Below, piece by piece: positions 7,819 through 15,652 of a DNA stretch of 64,000 nt; within the stretch, counting starts at the first letter, position 1, and each line of letters starts with the position of its first letter. The stretch is from Pelobacter propionicus DSM 2379 (lineage in GTDB: Bacteria; Desulfobacterota; Desulfuromonadia; Geobacterales; Pseudopelobacteraceae). The notes under the pieces were generated by a model. That model was not told the DNA's origin. It was given only the letters and a program-made list of their open reading frames with translations, and made no database searches. A program made the position numbers and the translations under genes. The DNA lies in the NCBI RefSeq assembly GCF_000015045.1, contig NC_008607.1, positions 124,001-188,000 on the forward strand. The letters run 5' to 3'.

Positions 7819-9324
7819 TTATTGAGCAGCATTAGGTTTTACTGATATTGTAAAGTCATACAATAGCATTTTTGTAGCTCTGGTTACTGCCACATACAGC
7901 ATGTTGATTTCTTCGACAAGTTCAGATATTTCTGTTTTGTTGTTTGGGTCGTTTTTGTTTGTAGCTAATTTTTGCATAATCTTTTTTCCAGTTATTAAGT
8001 CCTTGCAAAGCCTTACAGTTGGATACTCTAGACCTTTTGAACGGTGAACGGTACTGAATATAACTTCGGCCTCTTGCTTAGGTACAGCTAGTTTTTTAAT
8101 CTCCTTAATAAGAATAAAAAGACTGCCCTTATATCGCTCAACTAGACTCATAACCAAACCAAGATCTTGGTCTTTGGTCAGTGCTTGATACTTTTTGAGA
8201 TCTTCATAGTTTTCGAAGTTTGCAATGAAAGGGTCTCTGATCCTTTCTGGCTTTCCAAGATGAAGATTTAGCACATCGTAAATAGATGCGCCGCCAGAAA
8301 GGAAGGAATAGGATTTAATATCTCCTTCAAAAGCTGCTTTCTTTTTCTGCTCTATAACAACGTCGATCGCTTCATTCAGCAAACCGATGTTGCTGCGCGC
8401 AATATAGGCTTGTGCATGAGAATCCACTTCGATATCGCCTCCAAGTCCCCTTATATTGAAACCATCAAGTGACAAGCCCAGCAGTTTTTTTAGCCTTAAA
8501 GCTCTCATTGCTGTGTTTGCAATGTCTTCACCAAATCGGAAGCTGGCTGATAGTCGTAATAAAGGAAAGTTTACTTTAGAAAGACTGTCTACAGCTCCAT
8601 TAAAACCATATATCGATTGGTGGCTATCACCTACGATGATCTTGGTTGATGCAGTCTGATTCAAAAATATACTCAACTGAACTGGGTTGGCGTCTTGGCC
8701 TTCATCAAACAGGATATGCGTAAATTCAGAAAGGTCAGGGCATGTAAGATGGTACTTCTTGATATATGATTCATGAGTTATCGGTATTTTGCCATGCCAC
8801 ATATCAGAAAGAAGTATTTCAACAGCATTCTCAATGTTATCGAGATAGCGACCAACAAAACTCCTTGAGTTTGAGCATTCTTTAACCATACCATAGTAGT
8901 CAACATGAAATATCTTTGTCTTGTCAGAATTGCAATACGCACTCATAAGATCACAGACATGTTTTGCAAACAGCATACGATCCATCTCATCCCTGAATTT
9001 AACCTTTGGATCGTGCCAGTTGAGCACATCGAATGGACGCAGACTGCCATTTTGATGCAGTTGATATCCTTTCCCGGCGACGACCGCCTGATAAGCCAGA
9101 GAGTGGGATGTATGGACAGTTACATTGGTCAGACCAGCCTTTTTGAACTTCCTTGTGGCCTCTGCCCGTACTGTGCTATTGAAAGCTAGATACAATGTGT
9201 TTGCACTCGGCCGAGCCTTGATGTACTCCAAACACGTCGAGGTTTTCCCGCTGCCGGCGCAAGCATTGACCCTGGCATTACCATGATGCTCCACAATAGC
9301 TTTTTGTTCTTCGGTCATCCTCAT
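7819..9324 (-). CDS. UvrD-family (FBH1-like) SF1 DNA helicase (501 aa)
   Basis: ATP-dependent 3'-5' SF1A helicase. Q-motif and Walker A appear as RMTEEQKAIVEHHGNARVN then CAGSGKTST. The DEGQD Walker B (ILFDEGQDANP) is near residue 208, motif III is GDSHQSIYGFNGA, and the C-terminal motifs are FSTVHRSKGLEYPTV and LYVAVTRATKMLL. At about 500 aa, with the 1B/2B insertions reduced, it resembles the compact FBH1-like group rather than full-length UvrD or Rep. Its ATG overlaps the stop of the upstream two-TM gene (9321-9324), pointing to a functional pair. Codons are more AT-rich than in neighbouring genes. Confidence 0.88.
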   Translation of the reverse strand: MRMTEEQKAIVEHHGNARVNACAGSGKTSTCLEYIKARPSANTLYLAFNSTVRAEATRKFKKAGLTNVTVHTSHSLAYQAVVAGKGYQLHQNGSLRPFDVLNWHDPKVKFRDEMDRMLFAKHVCDLMSAYCNSDKTKIFHVDYYGMVKECSNSRSFVGRYLDNIENAVEILLSDMWHGKIPITHESYIKKYHLTCPDLSEFTHILFDEGQDANPVQLSIFLNQTASTKIIVGDSHQSIYGFNGAVDSLSKVNFPLLRLSASFRFGEDIANTAMRALRLKKLLGLSLDGFNIRGLGGDIEVDSHAQAYIARSNIGLLNEAIDVVIEQKKKAAFEGDIKSYSFLSGGASIYDVLNLHLGKPERIRDPFIANFENYEDLKKYQALTKDQDLGLVMSLVERYKGSLFILIKEIKKLAVPKQEAEVIFSTVHRSKGLEYPTVRLCKDLITGKKIMQKLATNKNDPNNKTEISELVEEINMLYVAVTRATKMLLYDFTISVKPNAAQ

Positions 9325-9746
9325 AGCTGCAGCATCCCTCCGAAAGCCTTGTAGAGCGCCTCCAGGTCGTGCTTTGTCTGTGCCTGACGTTCACGAGTGG
9401 ATTTGAAATTTTTCCAGTAGATTTTCACAAGGAGCACAGCAACCGGCACTACGAAACAGGCAAACAACTGAAGCACACTAGAAACTCCCGGATCCAGAAC
9501 AACAAGAAGGCCAGAAACCGCAACAAGGGTATACGCTACCAGAACGAACAGATATCCAAAACGCTCTCCGGAGTACTGTTGTTCAATCTTCTTGCCAACC
9601 ATTGTTGCCGCTTTACCAACATCAGATATTTTGTAATGGCCTACCTTCCAGCGCTGCCAAAGTCGGTTTTGTGCATAGTTGACGCCATAATCACGAGCCT
9701 CTTCTAAAAACGACAGGACAAGCTCCGTTTCTTTCTTTAAGCACAT
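9321..9746 (-). CDS. two-TM membrane protein coupled to the helicase (SLATT-like layout)
   Basis: About 141 aa. A helical soluble N-terminus of roughly 60 residues is followed by two adjacent membrane helices (FGYLFVLVAYTLVAVSGLLV and VLQLFACFVVPVAVLLVKIY) and a charged C-terminal helix. This N-helix, 2TM, C-helix order resembles SLATT-type effectors of bacterial conflict systems, although I see no diagnostic sequence motif. ATG at 9746 has GGAAGAA directly ahead and is preferred to TTG at 9758. The gene overlaps the helicase start by four bases. Confidence 0.6.
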   Translation of the reverse strand: MCLKKETELVLSFLEEARDYGVNYAQNRLWQRWKVGHYKISDVGKAATMVGKKIEQQYSGERFGYLFVLVAYTLVAVSGLLVVLDPGVSSVLQLFACFVVPVAVLLVKIYWKNFKSTRERQAQTKHDLEALYKAFGGMLQL

Positions 9747-9880
9747 TTCTTCCGCCAAAAGATCGACCCCAATCCAGCGCTGATTCCGCGCCTTGTGTTG
9801 TGATATCCCGCCGTCAACAAAACAGGCCGCAAGGGATTTTGTATTGGATTCCTCTCCCCATTACAAAAGACACACAAGGA

Positions 9881-10441
9881 CTACACGCCCCTTGATGCCT
9901 GCAATTCATCCAACCAGGTAAGCATGGATCTTATCTGGCGGTGGTGCTCTTCTACTCGCCTTTCAAGCTCTTTACTGGTGAAGGATGTGATTTTTCCGAA
10001 AGCATCATTGATTTCGGCCAATTGATCCACGCTCAGCTCAATAAGTGGACAATCATACTCAGTGATGTTATTGCCGGTTTTCATGGAAATCATGACAAAT
10101 TCAGTTGGCCCAAACATGAAGCAGCGCTTGTATCGATCAAGCAACAACCTCTCTTTTGCAGGCGCATCTCGCAGATCAAAATCCATGTAGTCCAACCTGG
10201 ACAAAATAGGGGCAACGATCGCATGGCGTGCATAGGCCAACCACCCATATGAATAACCAGTTCCAGAACAGAGGCCATCGTCGTAGACAATATCCTCGCC
10301 GCACCTGGTCCACCACAAGGCCACATATCGCTCCTCACCCGGGTAACAGATGGCCTCTTCAAGAGTTGGCGGCACAGGAATATTCAGCGGCTGAAGACAG
10401 TTTTTTCTTTTTTGGGCAAAGGGAATGACATTCGACTTCAT
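9881..10441 (-). CDS. hypothetical protein (186 aa)
   Basis: Unrecognised soluble protein. Its N-terminus, MKSNVIPFAQKRKN, is a typical short basic lead. A conserved-looking aromatic stretch, RYVALWWTRCGEDIVYDDG, follows. The C-terminus, from about residue 140, is a charged coiled-coil-like helix (SKELERRVEEHHRQIRSM). The start at 10441 is chosen because the longer frame to 10471 adds a poorly supported leader. It stands between the helicase pair and the 73-aa gene, same strand. Confidence 0.6.
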   Translation of the reverse strand: MKSNVIPFAQKRKNCLQPLNIPVPPTLEEAICYPGEERYVALWWTRCGEDIVYDDGLCSGTGYSYGWLAYARHAIVAPILSRLDYMDFDLRDAPAKERLLLDRYKRCFMFGPTEFVMISMKTGNNITEYDCPLIELSVDQLAEINDAFGKITSFTSKELERRVEEHHRQIRSMLTWLDELQASRGV

Positions 10442-10593
10442 ATTCACGTTTCTCCCTCCATGAGAGGGCACGTTCCAGCTTTCCCGTCACGAGACAGGTA
10501 GCCGCCACTTCGTCGCACTATTTGATCTCTGTCAGTCCATATTCGTTTCATGCCCAACCCCGCAAAGTTAAAATCACGTCAACATGTCAACAA

Positions 10594-10815
10594 TTAGCGC
10601 ACTTCCTTGTACTTCTGATTCAAATATTCCCAGATCTTACCATCATCACTTAGATGAATGTAGCGCCTGGTCTCTATGTGCTTGTAAGAGTGGACAACCG
10701 TACCATCAGGAAGCCGGTTCGACCACATGAACATGAATTGAGAACATTCGTCCTTGATATGATTTTCCAACGGTTTCCAGTGTGGTTCAAATGTCATATC
10801 TTGTGATGCAAACAT
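10594..10815 (-). CDS. small hypothetical protein (73 aa)
   Basis: Small soluble protein rich in aromatic and charged residues, with no recognised family. The start at 10815 is supported by a strong GGAGGAAGG ribosome site immediately upstream. It lies downstream of the decayed RHS gene and upstream of the 186-aa hypothetical, all on the minus strand. Confidence 0.6.
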   Translation of the reverse strand: MFASQDMTFEPHWKPLENHIKDECSQFMFMWSNRLPDGTVVHSYKHIETRRYIHLSDDGKIWEYLNQKYKEVR

Positions 10816-10879
10816 AGCCTTCCTCCTCTTTCTCCCACCCTACCCTCTTAAAGAATAGGTTTCACTCCACTGAGCCCCC

Positions 10880-11410
10880 CTATTTTATCAACATCGGGAA
10901 AGATGGACAAAACAGGGAACGCCGCCCCGCACCATCCCCAGGTGCTCATCTACTACCGACACATGGATGAAATACGTCGTCACGCCACCCTAAACAGCGG
11001 CGGCAATATCCTCGTCATCGTAGACGTAACTGGTTGTGATTCCGCCAGCCGTCTTTATAAATCCTTCGCCCAAACGGATCATAAGCGTAACCGGCCACGA
11101 TTGAGCTGTTCGAGGCTCCGATCAGTTGGCCGGCGCTGTTCCACGAGTATGCTCACACTCCGGCAGTCACCATGTTGCCGTAGGTGTCATAGCCAAAGCC
11201 GAATGTCCCAGCCAGGTTGCTGGAGATAGAGGTGAGCCTATCTGGGATATACTCGTGACACCGCCCACAGGAGAGGTGATCTTGGTGCGCTGATATGCCC
11301 CATCCATGCCGTGGACCATAGTGGAGGTCAGGTTGGCCAAATATGGAGCTTGATTTAAATCGATGCTGCGTGAGGAAAGTGGCGCAGGGAGATCTGCCAG
11401 TCACCAACAT
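10880..11410 (-). pseudogene. decayed RHS/YD-repeat protein fragment
   Basis: No intact frame exists, but three minus-strand frames read in turn give recognisable RHS pieces in the right order: DGAYQRTKITSPVGGVTSI, FGYDTYGNMVTAGV, SWNSAGQLIGAS, AGYAYDPFGRR, and VDEHLGMVRGGVP. Stops and frameshifts interrupt them. This is the C-terminal conserved repeat region of an RHS-type toxin or wall protein; neither N-terminal nor toxin-tip sequence survives nearby. A GC-rich hairpin (11412-11430) lies at its upstream boundary. Confidence 0.7.
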
Positions 11411-11411
11411 C

Positions 11412-11430
11412 CCCCCTAACCACGAGGGGG
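11412..11430 (-). terminator. GC-rich hairpin after the outer-membrane operon
   Basis: CCCCCT (11412-11417) pairs with AGGGGG (11425-11430) around a seven-base loop, 28 bases past the stop of the barrel-protein gene. There is no T-run, so termination strength is uncertain. Confidence 0.35.
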
Positions 11431-11457
11431 AGGGGGGACCAGACCATCAAAGGTGAA

Positions 11458-12249
11458 TCAAAACCGAATGCCCACCTTGGCACCGAACACGTCAGATACG
11501 GACTTCGGCTGATATGCCCCCCCAGAAGAATAGGGGGACCGGCCGAATTCTGTGCGCTCGTAGTATGCGGAAAGTCGAATTTTGTCGTACCACCCACCGA
11601 GCTCAACATAAGGTGTGATTTCCTTGCGAGGATGGACTTTGACATCGTACTCACTCACCTTGTTTGTCACTGAAATGGGGATTTTTGCGGAAGCCTCGCC
11701 AAAGAATCCCCACTTGTCGTTTTTCCAGCGATTTGTTTCCAGGCGCAGACCGGCATATCCGTAGATCATGCTCCATTTTTCCTTGTAGCCTGATGAGGTG
11801 AAACTATATCCAGTGTCAGGATCAATACCCCCAGCATCCTTGATATCACGGGACCAGGCCCTGTATCCAAATCCCAACATGGGATCCACAACCACCCTAT
11901 CAAACCAGAACCTCCAGGCAGCATCGCCCTCTGCCTTCCAGTTGAAGTATTTGACGTTTGTATCAACCGGAATGCCGGTCATAGTGTGACCGTCATAATC
12001 GACATCCCCATATAGGAACTCTCCCCTGAACCTCAAGGGCATCTTTCCCGCCATAGAACGGTAACGATAGTCAACCCCGAGTCCAAAACGGACTCCATCT
12101 TCTTCAAGTATTTTCGAGCCTGCATCGTACTCTCTCCAGTTGAAGCTTTCGACTGGCACATACAACCAGGTTTCATGTCTTGACAACTCTCCTGCATGAC
12201 ATGTTGCTGATGCGGTCACTAAAAGTGCCGCAATCACTGTTTTCTTCAT
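11458..12249 (-). CDS. outer-membrane beta-barrel protein (263 aa)
   Basis: A cleavable signal peptide (KKTVIAALLVTASATCHA) is followed by alternating amphipathic strands rich in Trp and Tyr. The last residues, VFGAKVGIRF, end in Phe, the usual BAM-recognition signal, so it should insert in the outer membrane as a small barrel of perhaps 8-12 strands. No specific family is recognised, though it has an omptin/OmpA-like look. It is last in the three-gene operon driven by the 38-bp box at 13395-13432 and so appears to be co-regulated with conjugation. Surface exclusion, mating-pair contact or protection are possible roles. Confidence 0.75.
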   Translation of the reverse strand: MKKTVIAALLVTASATCHAGELSRHETWLYVPVESFNWREYDAGSKILEEDGVRFGLGVDYRYRSMAGKMPLRFRGEFLYGDVDYDGHTMTGIPVDTNVKYFNWKAEGDAAWRFWFDRVVVDPMLGFGYRAWSRDIKDAGGIDPDTGYSFTSSGYKEKWSMIYGYAGLRLETNRWKNDKWGFFGEASAKIPISVTNKVSEYDVKVHPRKEITPYVELGGWYDKIRLSAYYERTEFGRSPYSSGGAYQPKSVSDVFGAKVGIRF

Positions 12250-12283
12250 TTCAGTCCATACCCCCTATTGATATTTGGGTTTT

Positions 12284-12529
12284 CTACCCAATTTCGCCAC
12301 GTATCCGCCGAATTCCATCGCGCAAGCATTTTTGATACTCATCTTCTGCAGCACTCTGAATTTCCTGGCGATCCATCCCGGACCCAAAGCTCGCAACAAG
12401 ATCCACAAACGTCTCATGGACAGGAAGAAAAACATCAACACGATCTTTTGAGCTGATAACCCTCACTCGGTACGGATTTCCGCGAAACCTCTCCACAAAA
12501 CTCACTTCCTGCAGCACTTCACAGCACAT
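12284..12529 (-). CDS. hypothetical protein of the transfer-box operon (81 aa)
   Basis: Small soluble protein with two Cys near the N-terminus (CCEVLQEVSFVERF) and a helical acidic C-terminal half. It has no signal peptide. It begins four bases after the SH3 protein stop and ends 35 bases before the barrel-protein start, so it is the middle gene of an operon behind a transfer-regulon box. Function unknown. Confidence 0.55.
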   Translation of the reverse strand: MCCEVLQEVSFVERFRGNPYRVRVISSKDRVDVFLPVHETFVDLVASFGSGMDRQEIQSAAEDEYQKCLRDGIRRIRGEIG

Positions 12530-12533
12530 CTCT

Positions 12534-13286
12534 TTACCCCTTTCCGCTTTCCACGTTCAGACGACTTTTGTCGATCGTGATGTAGATAACTCGTTGACTG
12601 GATTCCAGGATGTTACTGCCCACCTTGCCGAAGAGAGCCTTGGCCTTTTCAGCCAGATCCGCAGGAATCCTGAATACAACGCGGCCATCCCTTTCGGCCA
12701 TCCGGACGGTTCCTAAGCCATTGAATTGAACGCTTTCGCCACCAATTTCGACTGCGGTAATCAACCGGAAATCAGGAATCTGGTTCACCAGGATCATCTG
12801 TTTGTTGAGCATGAAGATTTGCCCTGCGCGCGAGGTGCTTTCAGCCTTGAGCCTGTCGATTTCTTGTTTCAGAGATTCAGAGTCATCGCTTTTGGCAACC
12901 AAAGCGACAACCTTACCCTGGGGTTTGTTGTTCTCTTCGGGTTTGTCAGTATCACGTGGGTTTGTATCGCCTACGACAGGCGCTACCGGTGCAACAGTTT
13001 TCTGATCAGGGGTTTCAGGATACTGCTCTTTCTCGGGCCCGACATATTTTGAGTAGACATAACCTTCCATGCCATCGGCGAGGACCCTGACCTTTAGCCA
13101 TTTACCGTTCTTGGCTTTACCGAGGATCTCGACTTTTTCACCCTCCGGGTAAGCCTCAAGCGAAAGCGATTTGCTTGAGGCTTTCTTCCTGAGCTTGAGC
13201 ATGTTTCCGCTTATCACCCCTGTCTCCCCCCAAGCGGCAGAGCACCCCATGGCCAGCGCCAGCAACACAATCATTGTCTTTTTCAT
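12534..13286 (-). CDS. secreted SH3b-domain protein (250 aa)
   Basis: The signal peptide MIVLLALAMGCSAAWG is followed by a bacterial SH3 domain at about residues 22-85, with NMLKLRKKASSKSLSL, GEKVEILGKAKNGKWLKVRV and GYVYSKYVG. A Pro/Asp-rich linker, a short coiled coil (ESLKQEIDRLKAES) and a C-terminal beta domain follow. SH3b domains bind cell-wall peptides, so this is probably a periplasmic peptidoglycan-associated protein. It is first in the operon behind the 38-bp box at 13395-13432, about 110 bases upstream. ATG at 13286 is preferred to the frame start at 13292. Confidence 0.8.
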   Translation of the reverse strand: MKKTMIVLLALAMGCSAAWGETGVISGNMLKLRKKASSKSLSLEAYPEGEKVEILGKAKNGKWLKVRVLADGMEGYVYSKYVGPEKEQYPETPDQKTVAPVAPVVGDTNPRDTDKPEENNKPQGKVVALVAKSDDSESLKQEIDRLKAESTSRAGQIFMLNKQMILVNQIPDFRLITAVEIGGESVQFNGLGTVRMAERDGRVVFRIPADLAEKAKALFGKVGSNILESSQRVIYITIDKSRLNVESGKG

Positions 13287-13394
13287 AAACACTCCTTGCA
13301 GCTGGGCTTTTCATCGCATATTTGAGTCATTGCGATGAATTGCACCCTGCGAAATGAGATTTCTAGATTTTGAGGGAAATCCTCTCTACCTTAA

Positions 13395-13432
13395 TATCTG
13401 GCAAGGACTTAGATTATTTGGTGCAATTAAAT
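13395..13432 (-). promoter_or_regulatory. transfer-regulon box, copy 1
   Basis: On the minus strand it reads ATTTAATTGCACCAAATAAT, then CTAAGTCCTTGCCAGATA, identical to copies 3 and 4. The following TATTAA is a plausible -10. No -35 hexamer sits 17 bases upstream, suggesting activator- or alternative-sigma-dependent initiation. It drives the SH3/hypothetical/outer-membrane operon. Confidence 0.8.
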
Positions 13433-13560
13433 CGAGGTGAGGCAAAAAAGAAGAGAATAATGAAAAAAAAACCGGATGATGACCATCCGGTGAGAGGAAA
13501 CAAACTATGAACGCGTTGAGAGTACCACGGTATTGATTACAGCAAACCGGCCCCCCTACC

Positions 13561-13851
13561 CTACCCTACCCTTCTGTGATTCTCAAAAAAGGCCGTGACA
13601 TCCTGATACCCATTTCTTTGCCTTAAGCGGTAGACGCGATTCGCTTCTTTCAATGCAGCGTCCAATGAGTCGCAATAGTTTTTTAGCACACGTGGCTTAC
13701 AACCAATACGGTTCCACGATCTAATCAAAATTGGCCCAAATAGGCCTGGGCTAACCTCGATCAGATAGTATCTCTTTCTATTCAGTTCGTGGTTTACTGA
13801 TGACAACTCACGGATGCCATAGTCCTGAAATAGCACTCCAATAGATGCCAT
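13561..13851 (-). CDS. hypothetical protein (96 aa)
   Basis: Small basic soluble protein with the stretch YYLIEVSPGLFGPILIRSWNR, followed by a helical segment (LDAALKEANRVYRLRQRNGY). The layout, a strand pair around an invariant-looking Trp then a helix, recalls WGR-type small DNA-associated modules, but the match is loose. It begins two bases after the upstream DUF457-like gene stops, so the two are co-transcribed. The 268-base gap downstream holds the transfer-regulon box facing away from it. Confidence 0.55.
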   Translation of the reverse strand: MASIGVLFQDYGIRELSSVNHELNRKRYYLIEVSPGLFGPILIRSWNRIGCKPRVLKNYCDSLDAALKEANRVYRLRQRNGYQDVTAFFENHRRVG

Positions 13852-13853
13852 TT

Positions 13854-14351
13854 TTACCTCCCGGCCAGCGCCCCCAGCAAACCTACAATCATGCTAAGCT
13901 CAAGCTGGATATGTTGTGTATTCAGAAACCCTCTGAAACAGGTTATCGCTAAAAATACCACAATCAACCCAGCTGTAGTCAAGTCCTCACTTGGCGTAAA
14001 TGTTGTATACAGATTGAGCGCAACCCTCCTATTGCTCGTGGGCTTCAATCCAACAGGGATACCGGTTATGCTCAGACCATCCAGGAGAAGGTGAAAGATC
14101 ACTCCGAGCAACATGAAGAAGATCAGGTACAACACGATCGAGGGGGTGCGATACTCAAGAGCATAAAGTACTGCAGCCATGACCAGATATGGATACGGCC
14201 AGTGAGTCACAGTCCTGTGTTTGATCAACCCATTCAATTCAAGCACGTCCGGCAGCACTGAACCGGCCGCAGCCAGCCACGCAGACAAGAAACCGCCTGT
14301 AATCGAGTAGATGGCAATTCCGGTTATCATTTGGTGATTACGCCACCGCAT
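13854..14351 (-). CDS. DUF457/YdjM-like membrane-bound predicted metal hydrolase (165 aa)
   Basis: Integral membrane protein with about four helices. The metal-ligand pattern is NHQMITG near the N-terminus, GSVLPDVLELNGLIKHRTVT around residue 45, and FHLLLDGLSITG around residue 105. These His/Asp sites match the YdjM/DUF457 family of predicted membrane metal-dependent hydrolases, whose substrate is unknown. ATG at 14351 has AGGACGAGAA ahead and avoids overlap with the M23 gene, 11 bases upstream. It is probably co-transcribed with that peptidase. Confidence 0.75.
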   Translation of the reverse strand: MRWRNHQMITGIAIYSITGGFLSAWLAAAGSVLPDVLELNGLIKHRTVTHWPYPYLVMAAVLYALEYRTPSIVLYLIFFMLLGVIFHLLLDGLSITGIPVGLKPTSNRRVALNLYTTFTPSEDLTTAGLIVVFLAITCFRGFLNTQHIQLELSMIVGLLGALAGR

Positions 14352-14362
14352 TTCTCGTCCTG

Positions 14363-14947
14363 TCACATTCCATGCAACCAACCATCCCTGTCGACTCCAG
14401 CTTGTAATCCTGCATTTCTGTTCACTTCACCCAACTGTTCGTCTACCCATCCATCATCATGATTTGCCGATGGAGCGCTATTTGCCATTTCCGGGGGAGA
14501 CAGGAAGGTCCCGGCGCCAGGCCACTGCCGGATTTCGTAATGAAGATGAGGACCGGTACTTCTTCCAGTGCTTCCAGACAGCGCAATGACATCCCGCGGT
14601 GTAACCGTCATGCCGACCCTCACATGAATTCGCGACAGATGACCGTACATCGTCACGTAACCATTTCCATGATCCACGGCAACCAGGTAACCATACCCCT
14701 TGTAAACCCCAGCAAAGCTCACCGTTCCGGACTCAGTGGGATTCACAGGAGTCCCTGTCGGGACGGCAATATCAAATCCGTTATGCCACCTTGATCGACC
14801 AGATCCAAATGGATCACGCCTCCACCCTCGAACCGAAGTTATCCGTCCAAACGGGACAGGCTGTGCAGCTTCGGCAACATCCGTCAGGATCAAAAGCAGA
14901 CCCACAAGAAGCAGAACAGCAATACTGTGTCTTTTTTTCTCTTGCAT
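14363..14947 (-). CDS. secreted M23 (LytM-type) peptidoglycan endopeptidase (194 aa)
   Basis: The N-terminal signal helix (IAVLLLVGLLLILTDVAEAA) is followed by a zinc metallopeptidase core. The ligands are intact: HNGFDIAVP for the first His and Asp, and PHLHYEIR for the HxH. The GHLSRIHV His is also present. It should cleave peptide cross-links in the wall and so make room for the transfer channel, complementing the lytic transglycosylase at 48200. It has no transfer box of its own. At 194 aa it is essentially one domain without LysM or coiled-coil partners. Confidence 0.85.
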   Translation of the reverse strand: MQEKKRHSIAVLLLVGLLLILTDVAEAAQPVPFGRITSVRGWRRDPFGSGRSRWHNGFDIAVPTGTPVNPTESGTVSFAGVYKGYGYLVAVDHGNGYVTMYGHLSRIHVRVGMTVTPRDVIALSGSTGRSTGPHLHYEIRQWPGAGTFLSPPEMANSAPSANHDDGWVDEQLGEVNRNAGLQAGVDRDGWLHGM

Positions 14948-15002
14948 ATTTTTAAAAAGTTACCAAAATAGAATGAAGTCTACCTCAGACAAGGAAAAGC
15001 AA

Positions 15003-15302
15003 ATGACTTTCATGGAAAAAGCCCACAAAGAAATACAGATGATTGACCTCTTCATGATCATCATGACTGTGGTGTGGTCCATCGTTCTCGTGCTCAATAT
15101 CGGAGGAGTCATTGATGCCAACCTCTGGGGCATCCATTTCGTCTTTGGTGCATACTGGTTTCTGTGGGCAGCCGGACTCCACACAAGGTGGAACAGAACC
15201 GGACTCGAACTGGAGCAAATGGCAAAAGAAGTCAATTGTTGCTATCTATTTGATAGAAACGATGCCAGCTCCCCCCTCTATAGCCACGATCAGCACTACT
15301 AG
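15003..15302 (+). CDS. small two-TM membrane protein (99 aa)
   Basis: A short basic N-terminus is followed by two hydrophobic helices (FMIIMTVVWSIVLVLNIGGV and WGIHFVFGAYWFLWAAGL) and a charged tail. The 2TM fold resembles the '2TM domain' family. ATG at 15003 has GGA seven bases ahead; an alternative ATG at 14972 would add ten residues. It is transcribed divergently from the M23 gene and ends tail-to-tail with the 116-aa gene (four-base overlap). Function unknown. Confidence 0.55.
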   Translation: MTFMEKAHKEIQMIDLFMIIMTVVWSIVLVLNIGGVIDANLWGIHFVFGAYWFLWAAGLHTRWNRTGLELEQMAKEVNCCYLFDRNDASSPLYSHDQHY

Positions 15303-15649
15303 CTCGTGGCTATAGCCCCTGTTTGTTTAAGCGCAGCAAGAGCACCCTTCATTTCGTATAACTTCGGAAGATCCATCTCCACCAGCACATGTTCATGATC
15401 CACAAGACGATCCGTTAAAAAGGTCACGAGCACCCGTGGTGACTCGATCAATTGTTTCAACAAATCGTCGTGAATAGGCAGAGCAACTTCCCCGGCAACA
15501 GCCAAGACACCTTCATTAACCAGGTGACAATCCGCTTTTCTTGAAACCTTGATTGGCCCGTCTAATGCCCAAACAAGAGCCTGAATTCCGTCGTCCATCA
15601 CGACATACTTGAATGGATAATGATGCTTCCCCATACCTTGATTCCCCAT
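15299..15649 (-). CDS. hypothetical protein, last gene of the traG operon (116 aa)
   Basis: Soluble protein with a PilZ-like or beta-barrel-like feel (YVVMDDGIQALVWALDGPIK, GEVALPIHDDLLKQLIE) but no identified motif. It begins three bases after the traG stop, so it is the distal gene of the trbI-traG operon. It may start at 15649 or at ATG 15634. A role in transfer is inferred only from position. Confidence 0.55.
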   Translation of the reverse strand: MGNQGMGKHHYPFKYVVMDDGIQALVWALDGPIKVSRKADCHLVNEGVLAVAGEVALPIHDDLLKQLIESPRVLVTFLTDRLVDHEHVLVEMDLPKLYEMKGALAALKQTGAIATS

Positions 15650-15652
15650 ATC

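Noticed and set aside
10900-10916. Single iteron-A-like match inside the RHS relic
   Set aside because: One copy only, and explained by RHS codons for the conserved Phe-Val-His segment.
13395-13432. Sigma-54 promoter reading of the 38-bp box
   Set aside because: TGGCA is present on the opposite strand, but the GC at -12 is missing at the required distance and it would point away from the genes.
14736-15302. 188-codon plus-strand frame starting inside the M23 gene
   Set aside because: Only the last 99 codons (from 15003) look like a protein; the first part is the shadow of the M23 coding sequence.
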